The position numbers and the translations under genes were made by a program. This document shows, piece after piece, positions 36,969 through 49,379 of a stretch of DNA of 64,000 bases (positions within the stretch are counted from its first letter, which is position 1; the number at the start of each line of letters is the position of its first letter). Under the pieces are notes generated by a model that was not told where the DNA came from, did not search any database, and saw only the letters and a program-made list of their open reading frames with translations. The stretch comes from Azolla caroliniana. Lineage: Eukaryota; Polypodiophyta. The DNA lies in the NCBI GenBank assembly GCA_043228905.1, contig JBHGNT010000005.1:6448001-6512000 (forward strand), in the 5' to 3' direction.

Positions 36969-39058
36969 ATATGGGCATTGATATTGTAAAGCCTCAAACA
37001 TCACAAAGTAGTAGGTCACCATAAAAACTCTCAACTTAGGGATGTACATAATTGGAGATGCTCTAGAGCGTAAGAGTTGTGTGTGTGTACATATGAAGAT
37101 CCACTCGTGATAGCATTATACACTACCATATAAGAGAAGAGGAATTTGGATTAAAGTTTGAGTTACATAGAGACTTTGATCTTCAACTAGACAGAGATTT
37201 GGATTGATTTGATGCTCTTGAGTCGTCACTTCGATTCCTACATCATACTCATGCAACTCGAGGACATAATGGAAGACGAAAATACAGATTAATTAATATG
37301 AAGTCTCACATACTAGAAAGAGGGAGGGAGACTCTTTGATCGATGGGATGCCCTCAAATCCTAAGTACTCATGAGACTCCAATTTTTAGAGATTTATTGA
37401 AACATGGAGATTAGTGTGAGATGTTGTTGGACACAATTCTCATAGATTTGAAAATTTTGAACATAAACTTCTAATCAAGCCCATGTCATGATGATTTACG
37501 TCAACCAAAATTTCTTGGCTTTGGACCTACTAAGTGCAATTTACGAATAGCAATTATGTTTCTCTCTACCCAAGACTCCTTAAACTTTTGAGTATGATTT
37601 TCTCTTGTGCAATACTATCTATGTCCTTAATTAGCACTAACCATGTGCATGTTTGTTTAATTAACATTCATCCATGTACATGATCAACATGTTATGTTCG
37701 ACAAGCATGATTAAGACAACATCTGGAAACTCAACTAATAGCTGAAAATTCCACAACACCTTGGTCCCATATACTTATATTAGGGGCTAGATATTTTGGT
37801 TGACCCAAGTGAGGCAATTTGTGTGGCTGAGCTACCCTTTCTTATTCTTGAATCTTACAATATTGTTATGAAGGACCAAGGTACCACTATTAGTCAACTA
37901 TGCCCTAGAAAGACTTTAAGATACAAAGTTTAAAACATGTACATGATCATGCCATACTACTTATAAGTTTTGCTCAAAATTTTCATGGCATAAGGTTGTT
38001 GTATATTTTGGGGCAAAACATTTTGATATTTTTTTGCAATTTACAAACGATTTTAGTTGCATAACAAATGGGTTTGTTATGTGTCACGATGTGGACTCCT
38101 TTTATACACTAGTAGGGAGTCTAATGTATATCAATGCACGTGGCAACCATGAATAATCACCGAAAACTTTTCATGGATAGATATTACAAGCTTAAAACAC
38201 ACATCTAATTCTCACACATTCACATACATTTATGGTAATAAATTTATATGTGTGTGAAAGTATTGATGTTGTCACCCACGAAGTTAATATATTGGTGGGA
38301 GCCTAGAGATAAACATGCATAATTTCATCATTCTCACACGTTTCTAATTAATTATAAGGTCACCGAATGTTATGCCATCATTGTACCTTCATATATCTGT
38401 TAGTGCAACCTTGATTAGGACAACACATGAAGGCGTATATCAAACTCGACTCTAATTTGTCATGGACAATGTTGTCTATTTTCAATAGCGATGTCGTTAT
38501 TTCAATAAAGGGCAATGCATGTTTGAAACAAGAATAAGTGAATGCTCACCTTACCTAAAAAGAGAACAATGAATGTTGCAATCAATAAGCAAGACCATTG
38601 ACCTACCATGCAATAGGTGAAAATTTGAAACTTAGATAAGTAAGCCATCTCATCATCCCACGACTAATTTCAATAAATGTTTGCCTCACCTAAAGTCTCC
38701 AATTAATGCCAAAACAAGGAAGTCATGAAATACTCCTACATTAGAAAGCTATGAGGACATCATCTTATTTAGGGGATTCTTGTAAGCATGATATATTGCC
38801 TACTGCAACAATTTGCCATTATTATTGAGCATCTTTCTCAAAATAGCAACGTGGAGGGTCTCGAGATATGGTAGACTCATATTTAAAATGATAATAATAG
38901 TTCTTTTTGTAGATCTATTAAAAGATGTCAACGATCATGATCCCAATCTTCATTAACCTTGTTTCCCATTGAGTTATGAACTTTGCAACCTAACCTCTTA
39001 TAGGCTATACATCAAATGATTATTAATGTATCGATGAGCATGTGTAGCTAATGTATAT
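35716..39058. other. Intergenic DNA rich in microsatellites, no gene seen
   Basis: Notable tracts: TATG/TAAG tetramers (about 35787-35965), TTA (36256-36288), ATAC/TATG (36388-36440), GT then GA (36565-36618), TATA/TATG/CATG (36695-36800), and GT then GA (36899-36967). The open frames at 35762-37049 are translations of these repeats. From 37000 to 39058 nothing is recognised. Confidence 0.6.
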
Positions 39059-39320
39059 AAAATAAGCATTGTTCATGTCTCCATGTGTAGTAACATGAAA
39101 TTTCACACTACATGAAAAGAGGCTAATTGATGCTATGCCAAGGAAGTATGGAAGCGATCTCTAGCTAATATGTGTAATGTAAGTATTATTCATGTCTCAA
39201 TGGGTAGCAATACTACATCAAAAGAGGCCAATTGATGCTATAAGCTTGAAGTGAGTGCGGAATTGTTTTCTAACTAATGTGCGTAATGTTAAGTACTATT
39301 CATGTCTCAATGGGTAGTCA
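39059..39320. repeat. ~115-bp degenerate tandem repeat, three units
   Basis: Each unit contains TAATGTAAGTATTATTCATG or a variant, TCTC(A/C)ATG(G/T)GTAG and AAGAGGC(T/C)AATTGATGCTAT. Unit starts are near 39060, 39175 and 39288. Confidence 0.75.
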
Positions 39321-41931
39321 TATAAAAGCTATAGGTCAATCGGTGCTATGGGCCATGGCAAGGAAGTGAATTTGTAACCCTACAATAAAAAAATATAAAT
39401 CATTGTAGGGAGGTCATATGTATAATGTAAATATTCCCCATACAACATTTTAAAGGAGAAGGAGCATGTGTAGCTGAACTACATACATAAAAAAAGGTTA
39501 ATTGTGTTCGTGGTGGTTTATTATAGGCCGAAAGGCTACAAAGGACACATAAATTTGTAGATCGTAGCCCTAGTAACTAGAGGTGGTCATGAGCTTGTTA
39601 TATGTTGGTACAATTGTTGGTACAATGCCAATATTAGATTAGTGACACTCCATGTTACATATTATTATTAATGCACCAAAAGGTTTGTATTCAAGACGTC
39701 AATATATCGATATGGCACAATAGTACTAATACTATTAAAATTGAAACCAATGCCAATGTGTATGTGTCAAAATGCTATGTAACAAAGAAAGACCTATGCA
39801 AAGAAGGCATACATGCAATCAAGACTCATGAAAGTGTGGACGTCCTACCTTAAAAAAAGTAAATTAATGACATTGAATAGGGCATTTTATAAAATCTATG
39901 TTTGTAGTTTATGTATCCATACAAGATACTATATATGGACATGAGAATGCCACTTTTGTGCACTTTCGATGTTTTGATATGTATTTCGATTGAATATGGT
40001 TGCTTGATGAATGGAAGATATAGAGTGCTTAGTGGAACCAAACTATATGAAAAGAATAGTGTGCTGGTTATTGGATTAGAAAAATATACGAGCACATCAT
40101 ATAAATGTGTTATTAGTATATACATCTGCATATATGATATGCGTATAAAACCACAAGTTATTATCCTCACATAATTAAAATAGGCCATACACAATAAAAG
40201 GTCTTTGTCAATTCATTATACATTCACAAGTTATTATCCTTTTATAATTTGAATAGGTCGTATATTCCAATAAAAGCCCTTATAATGATATGGATCATCA
40301 TCACTTGGCGACAACCACTAGCTCAAAATCTAGTGGATTTTTTTTCTTTCCAAAAAAGGCATTGCTTTCCCATTAGTTAGGAGAAACATCTAGGGGGTTC
40401 GATCTTCTCATCTTGATGTATGAGTTTGAAACTTTAATAGTGCTATAATGTAGTGCAGAAAGAATGCATCAATTGTCTCAATTAAGGCATGCATAAGTGT
40501 TAGTAAAAGTATCTTCCTAGCTAATTCTTGAGTGCCATGTTGTTGCTTCCAAATTCATTGTTCTCTTATATGTTTTGTCAATATGCAATGCACATGTTTT
40601 GGTTGTTCAAATCTATTGATGCTATGTTGTCCAACTTCGACTATCTATCATCCATGATAGGTAGGTATACTATGTATGAACATACGAAACCCTACAATTG
40701 TCTCGACAATTCAAAAGCTTGAATGTGGTGATACAATGCCTTGAGAGTTTGGAATTGACATCTGTGGGGTGATTCTAAACTAGGTAATAACAATTGTCAT
40801 TTAATGTTCCTAAAATAGGTACTTTTAAAAATGCACTTATAAGTTTTTTAATAAAAGGGAACCTTCGTCCTTGAATACCATGTGAGATATATGTGTGTGT
40901 GTGTGTGTGTGTAGGTGGTTTACATATAATAGCCCCCTTAGGAAATTTGAAGTGTATTTAACTTAATTGATGTAGGACCACAATATTGGTTCCTAACCTA
41001 ATGACATAATGCAATATACATAAACCGGATGAATGATTTAGTTGTCAGTGCCAATAAGAGTTAATAGTATTAAACTCAACATTGGGCAATTGTGAAGAAA
41101 GTAAATTATATGATATTTAGCACGATTAATTATTTTTCTTATGTAATTTGAGTTATTCTTGTGTGATGCTTAGTGATAGGGGAATCATTGTCAAGTTCAA
41201 TTTTGAGGAGTTTGTGTAGTGATAAGAAGGTTGGGTTTAACATCCCACGACCTGTCCTAACACATTGTTTAAGTATGTGTGTCTATGCCACATGGATACA
41301 CTTTGGAGGATTAGAGTTAATGACACATTAGGCCACAACTCTTGGTGGTTGTTGAGTTGCCTAAATAATACGACAAAGTAGAACAACATGATTAGAATAC
41401 TTCAATTTATTTATTAACTTTTGTCTTGTATATGTATAGTGCATCCCCTAATTTTGGGATTGTATGTGCTCTTTCTCTCTCTCTCTCTAGTAAACGTATA
41501 GTAACTTGTTAACCCTAGTTCTAGTCATTCATACACAAATATCTTACGAAACCAACTTGTAGTACAATATATTTAACTCACATTGCTAGTCATTCATAAC
41601 ATAAATCATTCAATATCTTGCAAAACCTCCTAGTAAATGTTGAGAAAAGGTCATAAGGAATAGATGGCTGTTGACCACTAGATACCTATGTACTTAAACA
41701 TAATATAGGTGATGACATCAACAATGTGGCAATAAAAGCGTCGGAAGTGTTTTTAAGTCACTATCTTTTAATCGAGGGGATAGTTATTACACGACTTGAC
41801 ATATGCGAATTAGCTCGATAGGTTGACATGGAATGCATGGGGCTTCTGACGTTCTCTTTGTATTCTAATTGTACTGATTGTTCCCACACTTGAGGCTCCT
41901 TCTCTAACACTCAGAACTAATTAATTGGCTT

Positions 41932-41987
<56 letters not shown>

Positions 41988-43012
41988 TGTGTCTGGGGGC
42001 TACAGTGAAGGTAACTCTCAGAGAGTGCCTAGCAGAATGATTTGAACCCTCTAACTTACGATGTATGTCGCTAATTCTTCCTCAAAATCGGCACACACAT
42101 CGAGATTTGTACGATCTCTCCGCTCTCACTTTCATCACCTGGTGGGGCGGGGGGGATCAATCAATGATATGGCTTTTAGCTCCCATGTAAGTTGTGTGTG
42201 TGAGTAAGCAAGGTCATAAAAGTATAAGGTACTGCATTTGTTACTTGCAAAATGTGTATAAATATATTTTCTACTTACCAAAATGTCCACCCTATCCATC
42301 ACTTTCAACAGGATCCAAAACAAAAAGTCATCACCTCAATAAAAAAGGAAAAATGGAAAAAAAAAACCCTAAGAAGAAGAAAAAGAAAGACCTACATTTA
42401 AATTAAAATTTCTAAAACCTAATAAAATAAAAAAAGCAAAAGCACAAAAACAAGAGGTGATTAAAAAAAAATCAAAGCACATAAAATGATATTCTAATTT
42501 TTATTTATCTCCTCAAATGCCCTTCTTTTATTTCAAATACCCAAAATAATGTACTCAGATAAATAATGATTAATGAAATCTCCTAACATATCATATAATC
42601 CTGGGGAAAAAAATGAAGAAATGAAAAAAATAAAAATAAAAATATAATTGAAAGAAGCCATTAGATATGTTGTATATATAAGGTTGAAAGATATATAGAT
42701 TATATATATATATATATATATATACATATTTATGTATATGTCCTCTTCATCTACCCATTTGTTTTCTTGTTCACACTGCTTAACTTTGTATGTATTCTAT
42801 AGGCTCCCCCAATTAAGATTTCCAAAAAGAAAAGAAAAGAAAAGAAAAAGCTTCTGTATTTCACCACCTTCTTCTTCTCCTGCTCCTGCTGGATGCATTA
42901 ATAACCTCTAAATTAGCCATTAAATATATATATATATATATATACATACATATAATACAGCACTAGCACTACATTACATAATAAATAGTTGATACCATTA
43001 GGGGATTAATTA
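39321..43012. other. AT-rich intergenic DNA and NAC promoter region
   Basis: No gene before 43013. Simple repeats include GT (40890-40912), a 50-base CT tract (about 41935-41984) and TA (42706-42722, 42926-42944). The last ~300 bases probably hold the NAC promoter and leader, but no single TATA box can be picked in the TA-rich sequence. Confidence 0.5.
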
Positions 43013-43882
43013 ATGGAGGAAGACAAGCATAATTATAGTGATCATCATGACCATCATCAAAGTAATAGTAATGGATTGGGCACTTATCCTCATAGTAATA
43101 GTAATAGTAATGGATTGGGCACTTATCCTCATAATAATTCTGATGGTGATGGTGGTTCTATTCATTGGTTACCGCCTGGTTTCCGTTTCCACCCTACCGA
43201 TGAGGAACTGGTGTCCTTCTACCTTGTCCAGAAAATGCACAACCCTAATTCCTTCACCCATCACCCGGCCATCTCCGAGGTGGATCTCAACAAGTGTGAG
43301 CCCTGGGATCTTCCAGGTGGGAAGGAATGACAAGGCCCCCCTCCCCTCCATGGATTGATTCTATCTAAAACTTTATATATTGCTAATGTGGGGTTAATAC
43401 TGTAGTAGGATCGAAGATTTATGTGGATAATTATGGGATTGGTTAGCACTATGAATGTATCATCCTGACAACTGATCAAAACTTTTGTGAATACATACAT
43501 ATATACATACATATATGTATATATATATATATATATATAAATATATGAATGTATGTAGGGAGAATCTAAAAACTAGATTACTAATGTGGGGTTACACTAC
43601 TGTATTTGGATCTGAAGATTTGTGTAGATAATTTATGGGATTAGTTAGCATTTATGGATGTATCATCCTGAAAATTGATCAAAACTTTTGTGAATACATA
43701 CATATATACATATATGTATATATGTATATATATATAAATATATGTATGTATGTATCTAAATATATATAAATACAAAAATCTTCAGATCCTACTGTAGTAG
43801 GATCTGAAGATTTGTGTAGATAATTTATGGGATTATTTAGCATTTATGGATGTATCATCCTGAAAACTGATCAAAACTTTTG

Positions 43883-43934
<52 letters not shown>

Positions 43935-46043
43935 ATAATGTATCTAGGGAGAGCAAAGATGATGATGGGCGGTGAGAAGGAGTGGTATTTCTACAGTGTG
44001 CGGGACAGGAAGTACCCGAGCGGGGTCCGGACGAATCGGGCGACGGGTGCGGGCTATTGGAAGGCGACCGGGAAGGACCGGGAGGTCACGACCACCACGG
44101 CAATCCCGAGGAGGGGGAGGACAGAGGCATCCTCCTCCTCATCTGGGATGTGGCCATTGGCCACTTATCATGGCACGGGCCACGGGCCCGGGGCCGGCTC
44201 TCCCGTGGTGGTGGTCGGCATGAAGAAGACTCTGGTTTTCTACCGAGGCCGGGCTCCGAGGGGCGATAAGACGGATTGGGTAATGCACGAGTACCGCCTG
44301 CCCGAGTCCAATACCGGAGGTCCGGGACTTAGCTTCACCTGCTCTCCTAACAAGGTGTGTGTGTGTGTGTACAAACCCTAATGAATGTAGGGACCCTATA
44401 GAAAGGTTCCTGGAAAAGAACCCTAGAGATTACCCCCCCCTCCTAAAGCCCATTCTCTCTGTCAATTTATTTATTGCAGGGTAAAGAAACAAATTCACCA
44501 TTTAACAATTGCCAATCCAGAAAGGTTCCTGGAAAAAAACCCTAATGATCCCTAAAACCCATTCTCTCTCTGTTAATTAATTATTGGAGTAAAGAAACAA
44601 ATTCACCATTTAACAATTGCCAATCAAGAAAGGTTCCTGAAAAACCCTAATGATCCCCCCTAATGCCCATTCTCTCTGTCAATTTAATTATTGCAGGGTA
44701 AAGAAACAAATTCACCATTTAACAATTGCCAATCAAGAAAGGGTTCCTGGAAAAAAACCCTAGAGATAACCCCCTCCTCCTAAAGCCCATTCTCTCTGTC
44801 AATTTAATTATTGCAGGGTAAAGAAACAAATTCACCAAAAACCATTGCCAATCAAGAAAGGGTTCCTGGAAAAAACCCTATAGACCCCCTACAGATTTTA
44901 TATAGGTCTGAAAATTTTCTTTTCAAGGGATTAAACAAATTACTTTGTTTCAAATCTTGACCTGCATGTAATTAGGTCAGTTGATGCGTGCCGATTAGCC
45001 GCTTAGAGTCTGCCGATTAGCTTCTAATCACCTGGGCTTACTTTGTGATTAAGCTCATAATTAAGCTTCCCATTAGCAGTGAATTTTTGGTACATAAAAT
45101 TGCAGGCCAATCAATCTAAACCCAGTGTAATTATTGTTCCAAGTCTTCAGATTTCCTTTGATTTTCCTTATCGCAGGATGAGTGGGTCATTTGTCGAGTT
45201 TTTAACAAGAATTTTACTGCGAAGCATCGGGATCAAAGTGCGATTGATAAGATGCGATTCGATCATATTCCTCCTCCTCCTCCTCCTCCTCCTCCTATCA
45301 TAACATTCACACATCTTCCAAATCATAGCAGCAACAATAACTCAGAGGATCATAACAATCATAGCAGTAATACTATCTCCAACCAATTCTCAGCAGATAA
45401 TAAATCCACATCTAATGCTAATTTGGGTCCCATGTTTAACAATCAGATTGATGAAGAAGAAGAAGATGATGATCATGATCATGATCATGATGATAATACC
45501 ATGGAATTACAATACCAGCACCACAGTTATGAGGATGCTAATGGATTAATCGATGGGCACCATGATAATGATCAATCTAATGGATCACCATCGCTACTAG
45601 CTGCTGAGTTGAATGTGCAGCAATTACTTCATGGTGGTGTGCCGATCAATTCCACCTCCTATAATACTATTGTTCGAATTAACGACAATATAACCACTGC
45701 TACTACTAGCTATAATCAGATAGCATCATTAGGGAATCATTATAATCCCACTAATAGCAATTCCATGGGAACAAGTAATGACATATCATTACTCCTCCCC
45801 CCCGCACTATTGGATGCACAGACACAGACGAGATTAGTGGTAGATTCTTCTTCTGATTATAACATAAATATTACCAATACTAGCATCAAATATAATCATA
45901 GCAATGACATCAACTACATGGGCTCAAAATATATACATAATAATACAGAGCTGCAGGGTGTCCCTACCCCTAATCATCATCATCATCATAATAGCAATGA
46001 GATGCATAGCTTACTTCAAATGCTTGGTTACATTAAATACTGA
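43013..46043 (+). CDS. NAC-domain transcription factor
   Basis: Complete three-exon gene (43013-43316, 43948-44354, 45177-46043; GT-AG introns), 525 aa. All five NAC subdomains are present: [19 protein letters not shown] (res. ~53-71), [16 protein letters not shown] (~87-102), [20 protein letters not shown] with [16 protein letters not shown] (~113-148), [20 protein letters not shown] with DWVMHEYRL (~191-219), and [11 protein letters not shown] (~238-248). Intron positions are those usual for NAC genes. An N-terminal His/Asn-rich extension of ~52 aa carries a duplicated [11 protein letters not shown]. About 42 residues (T149-V190), rich in Ser, Gly and Thr, replace the usual 6-10 between subdomains C and D. 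The C-terminus is Asn/His/Asp-rich with a Pro9 run, a likely activation region, ending in [10 protein letters not shown]. It is a nuclear DNA-binding regulator by family; the target is unknown. Exon 2 is GC-rich in AT-rich surroundings. Confidence 0.94.
43376..43947 (+). repeat. Tandem repeats filling intron 1 of the NAC gene
   Basis: Three imperfect units of about 190-240 bases. Each has a TGTAGTAGGATC-GAAGATT core, TATGGGATT(G/A)GTTAGCA, GTATCATCCTGA and ACTTTTGTGAATA, and then an (AT/ATAC)n stretch. A perfect 17-bp inverted repeat (43776-43792 and 43797-43813, loop TGTA) lies at the start of the third unit. Confidence 0.85.
44399..44884 (+). repeat. ~125-bp tandem repeats in intron 2 of the NAC gene
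   Basis: About five units, each with GAAAGG(G)TTCCTGGAAAA-ACCCTA, CCCATTCTCTCTGTCAATTT and GGTAAAGAAACAAATTCACC. Three of the units contain ATTATTGCAGGGTAAAG or the near-identical TTTATTGCAG, a strong copy of a plant 3' splice site; the true exon 3 acceptor is farther on at 45176. Confidence 0.85.
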
Positions 46044-46521
46044 GCTCCAGATATAGCACAGATCTACAACTGCTTAATGATTATCTGTAACTCTTCCTAA
46101 CCCTAGATATCTATAATTAATTAAACTCAATCCTAATCAGCCCTCTAAATCTTAATCTACCCATAAACCCCTAGTATTTACCCAGAAGCCCAAAACCCTG
46201 ATCATTAATTTATTCGGCATTCTAATATTATTCAATTATAGAAATACTGCATATTTATCCTGAAACAAAGGTCTATAACATTGGAGGATTTATGCGTTAT
46301 TTATTTATTTATCAAGTACAATGAATGACAGAGGTCCACAGTTTTGATTCTGATTTCAAGGCCATATATATTGGGTGTGCACTTAATTTGATATAATTGT
46401 GAATGTGCATGATTTGATATAATTGTGAATGTGCATGATTTGATAACGTGTAATGAGTTTTCGATGGTGAAACAATGATAAACAAAACACTACTAAAATG
46501 AGGAGCAAAACATTATAACAT
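46044..46521. other. NAC 3' UTR and spacer
   Basis: AT-rich DNA after the NAC stop codon. No distinct polyadenylation signal could be chosen. A 25-base direct repeat (ATTTGATATAATTGTGAATGTGC) occurs twice near 46387-46440. Confidence 0.45.
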
Positions 46522-47005
46522 GAATGTTAGAGGCATATAACCTTAGGAACCAATTCTACAGCTAATTTTAATGGGTTAAGGGTAAGGTAGATGTTATAGG
46601 CATATATAACCTTAGGAATCAATCCTAAAGCTAACTTGAATAGGTTAAGGGTGAGATAGATGTTATAGGCATATATAACCTTAGGAACCAATGCTATAGC
46701 TAATTTTAATGAGTTAATGGTAAGATAGATGTTATATAGGCATATAACCTCACTAACCAATTCTATAGTTAATGGCAAGATAGATGTTATAGGCATATAA
46801 CCTTAGGAATCAATTCTATAGCTAATTTTAATGGGTTAAGGGTAAGATAGATGAGGTTTTAATGGGTTATGGGTAGGATAACTGGGGTTTTAATGGGTTA
46901 AGGATAGGATAGTTATGGTTTTAATGGGTTAAGGGTAGGATAGTCGAGGTTTAATGGGTCAAGGGCAAGATAGTCAGAGTTTTAATGGGTTAAGGGGAAG
47001 ATAGT
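46522..47005. repeat. Two adjoining minisatellites (67-71 bp and ~38 bp units)
   Basis: From 46532, units starting GGCATATAACCTTAGGAA recur at 46532, 46599, 46668, 46739 and 46792. From 46843 the unit shortens to GTTTTAATGGGTTA-GGGTAGGATAG-GGG, repeated four to five times. The shared element TAATGGGTTAAGGGTA links the two arrays. Confidence 0.9.
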
Positions 47006-49379
47006 GGCGAAACTGGTTATTGTAGGACCAGGAAAAAACCCATAAGGAACTATGACACATGGGGACACTAGTGATACAGTAGGAGCCTTAGATGTGCGTG
47101 AGCTATATAAAGGGCACTATCAACCCCCTTCATTATGGCATCTTGGGACGTAGTTGAGACTCTACTTGTGAGGCTAAGCTCGCTTCTTAGGATTTGTTAT
47201 TCAACAACCACCAAGCTAGAACATACGATAATACCCTAATATCCGTTGGTATGGGACACTTATGGTATTTTATGTTTGTCTCACATCCTTCGTTCGGGCA
47301 AGATGATTGGTGTGGTGAGCACCCTTAATCTAGTCTTATTCTTTGCTCATCATCAACTTTTGATCCAATGTAACACTCGGCTCATCAACATGACTACAAG
47401 GAATAAGAGCAAGATGAGAAAAGAATAACTTAAAAGATAATGTGCTCAAAGAGTTTGACTAGTATATTGGCGTGTACAACTCAAAAATCTTAAGGACACT
47501 ACATTGATTTCGTATATATTATAAAACCAAATTGTGAACTCATCTCATGTGGGTATATCTATAGGTTTAAACGTATAGATGCCCACATTACATTGAATCT
47601 TAAGATAGTTGTAGAAATGATTGGGGAGGTGATGTTTGTTCTTTTGGAATAAGATTTCCTAGTTAGCCCAGAATTTAGACACAAGTTAATATGATTGTTT
47701 TGAATGCTTACAAAAATATAGAATTGCTAAAAATTAGGAATAACTCATTAGGCCACCCACGGCTTTCAATGTTCATAGAAGATGCACATGAAGGGAGTAA
47801 GCAAAGAATCCTATACAAAATAGGTCAAAGAAGAAAATTAAGGTTGTGGAGGGACACATATCATCTAAAGAAGAAAATGAGGAAGCTATATTGTTAGTAT
47901 GGGATCTCTATAGTAATAATGATGGTTGGAAGAAGATGACACTAATTGATTGAAAGGAAGAGATGAGGCGTATATCTTAGAAGGTAGTGCAAAAGTATAA
48001 ACATATTAAGGTTATTTTGGAGGAAGACATGCCATCTAATGAAAATGATGAGAACACGCTAAACTATTTGACATACGTGATCATAATAATAGTGACGGTA
48101 TAAAGAAAGAGAATCTATTGCAATCTATCTTCTCATGAGTAATTGCTAAGGACCTTCCCCACATGATTTGGAGACAATGTTTACTAAATAGTTGTTAAAG
48201 GGGTTGAGCCATGAGGCCCTATTTGTAAATAGGACACATTTAGGAAAATTGCTAGTTTCCCAAACTTGTTCGAACTCTTTAGCCTAAATATATGAGTAGT
48301 AATCGGCAAGAATGTTCATTAGTCTTAACCTCAAAGCATATTTTCAAACTGAAATCAAATGCTCAAGATATGGGGAGCCCAATGCATTGATTGAAGTCTA
48401 AAGAGAAACTCTTGACACTACATAACGAGGTTGATATCGTTGTGCCCATTTTAAAAGAAAGGTGACACCAAACATTCTAAAAGCACGAGACACTAATTGA
48501 GATGTTTGGCATTGCTTGAAGAAACATAAAGTAATTTCTATACAAAAACATGTCACTTTACATCAAATTGAGAAGTACAATGTTTAGTGTTGCATTTCTA
48601 AAGTTAAAAAAAAATTAGATGAAAAGGGGGATTTATAACCGCCCTTGCCTTATTCAACATTTCCCCTTCCATCAACCCCACAAAAAGTATGACTATAGCT
48701 TGAATTCTCCTCTTCTACATGTGCAAAAACTCCTCCAAGCAACCTACACATAGTTAAGTTACACACATACACAAACATAAATTCACAGGCATAGACATCA
48801 CCTCATAAGAGACATGTAGTCTCATGCCTTTCTTAACGAAAAGGTGAATCTAAATGTCTTAGAAAGTGTGTGACACACCATCGTTCATTGAAAAATACAT
48901 GCACAGAGTCATACACAACATACATACAATCTTTCATTCACACACACAAATTCATTAACACAAACAACTATAAATACACTTGCATACAATCATAGAAACA
49001 TGCTCGTGTCTATTTGCTACCAAATCATAAAGAGGGTTGGCGAGGGAATCATAGCCATGGATGGTCAAAGGTGATCTTATATATACATATGGGTGAAAGC
49101 ATGTGAGTGGAAACAATTAGCTATGTCCTTGCCATAGCTAATTAGCTATGCAAAAAGCTACCAATGATAAACAACCATTTTTGCACCATGAATAAAAACA
49201 TTAGAATGTTTTAATTATATAAATGAGCACCATAAATGTGTAACATAAACATGCAACATAAATGGATATGTGCACCATAAATTATATACTGAATTCCTAG
49301 GTCCATTATGCATGATCCATTGCCACATCTCGTTGGCCATCACTTTGTGACTATTCAGGCTTAGATTATTGCCACTGTT
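47006..49379. other. AT-rich intergenic DNA, no gene seen
   Basis: No recognised gene; open frames at 47246-47428 and 47691-47897 have no motif. At 49112-49168 a short cluster of the TAGCTAATTAGC palindrome appears, the same unit as the arrays further right. Confidence 0.5.

Noticed and set aside
35762-37049. Open frames with repeated Ile-His-Thr-Tyr
   Set aside because: Produced by TATG/ATAC tetramer repeats.
43317-43330. NAC exon 1 ORF ending GKE at 43330 as a short protein
   Set aside because: The frame runs into the intron; a GT donor at 43317 and the in-phase exon 2 restore the conserved NAC sequence.
45177-46043. miR164 target site in the NAC gene
   Set aside because: I looked for the conserved complementary stretch found in CUC/NAC1-type genes in exon 3 and did not see it.
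46527-46796. Minus-strand 89-aa ORF with internal repeats
   Set aside because: It is the minisatellite read in a frame that happens to be open; it has no start context or motif.
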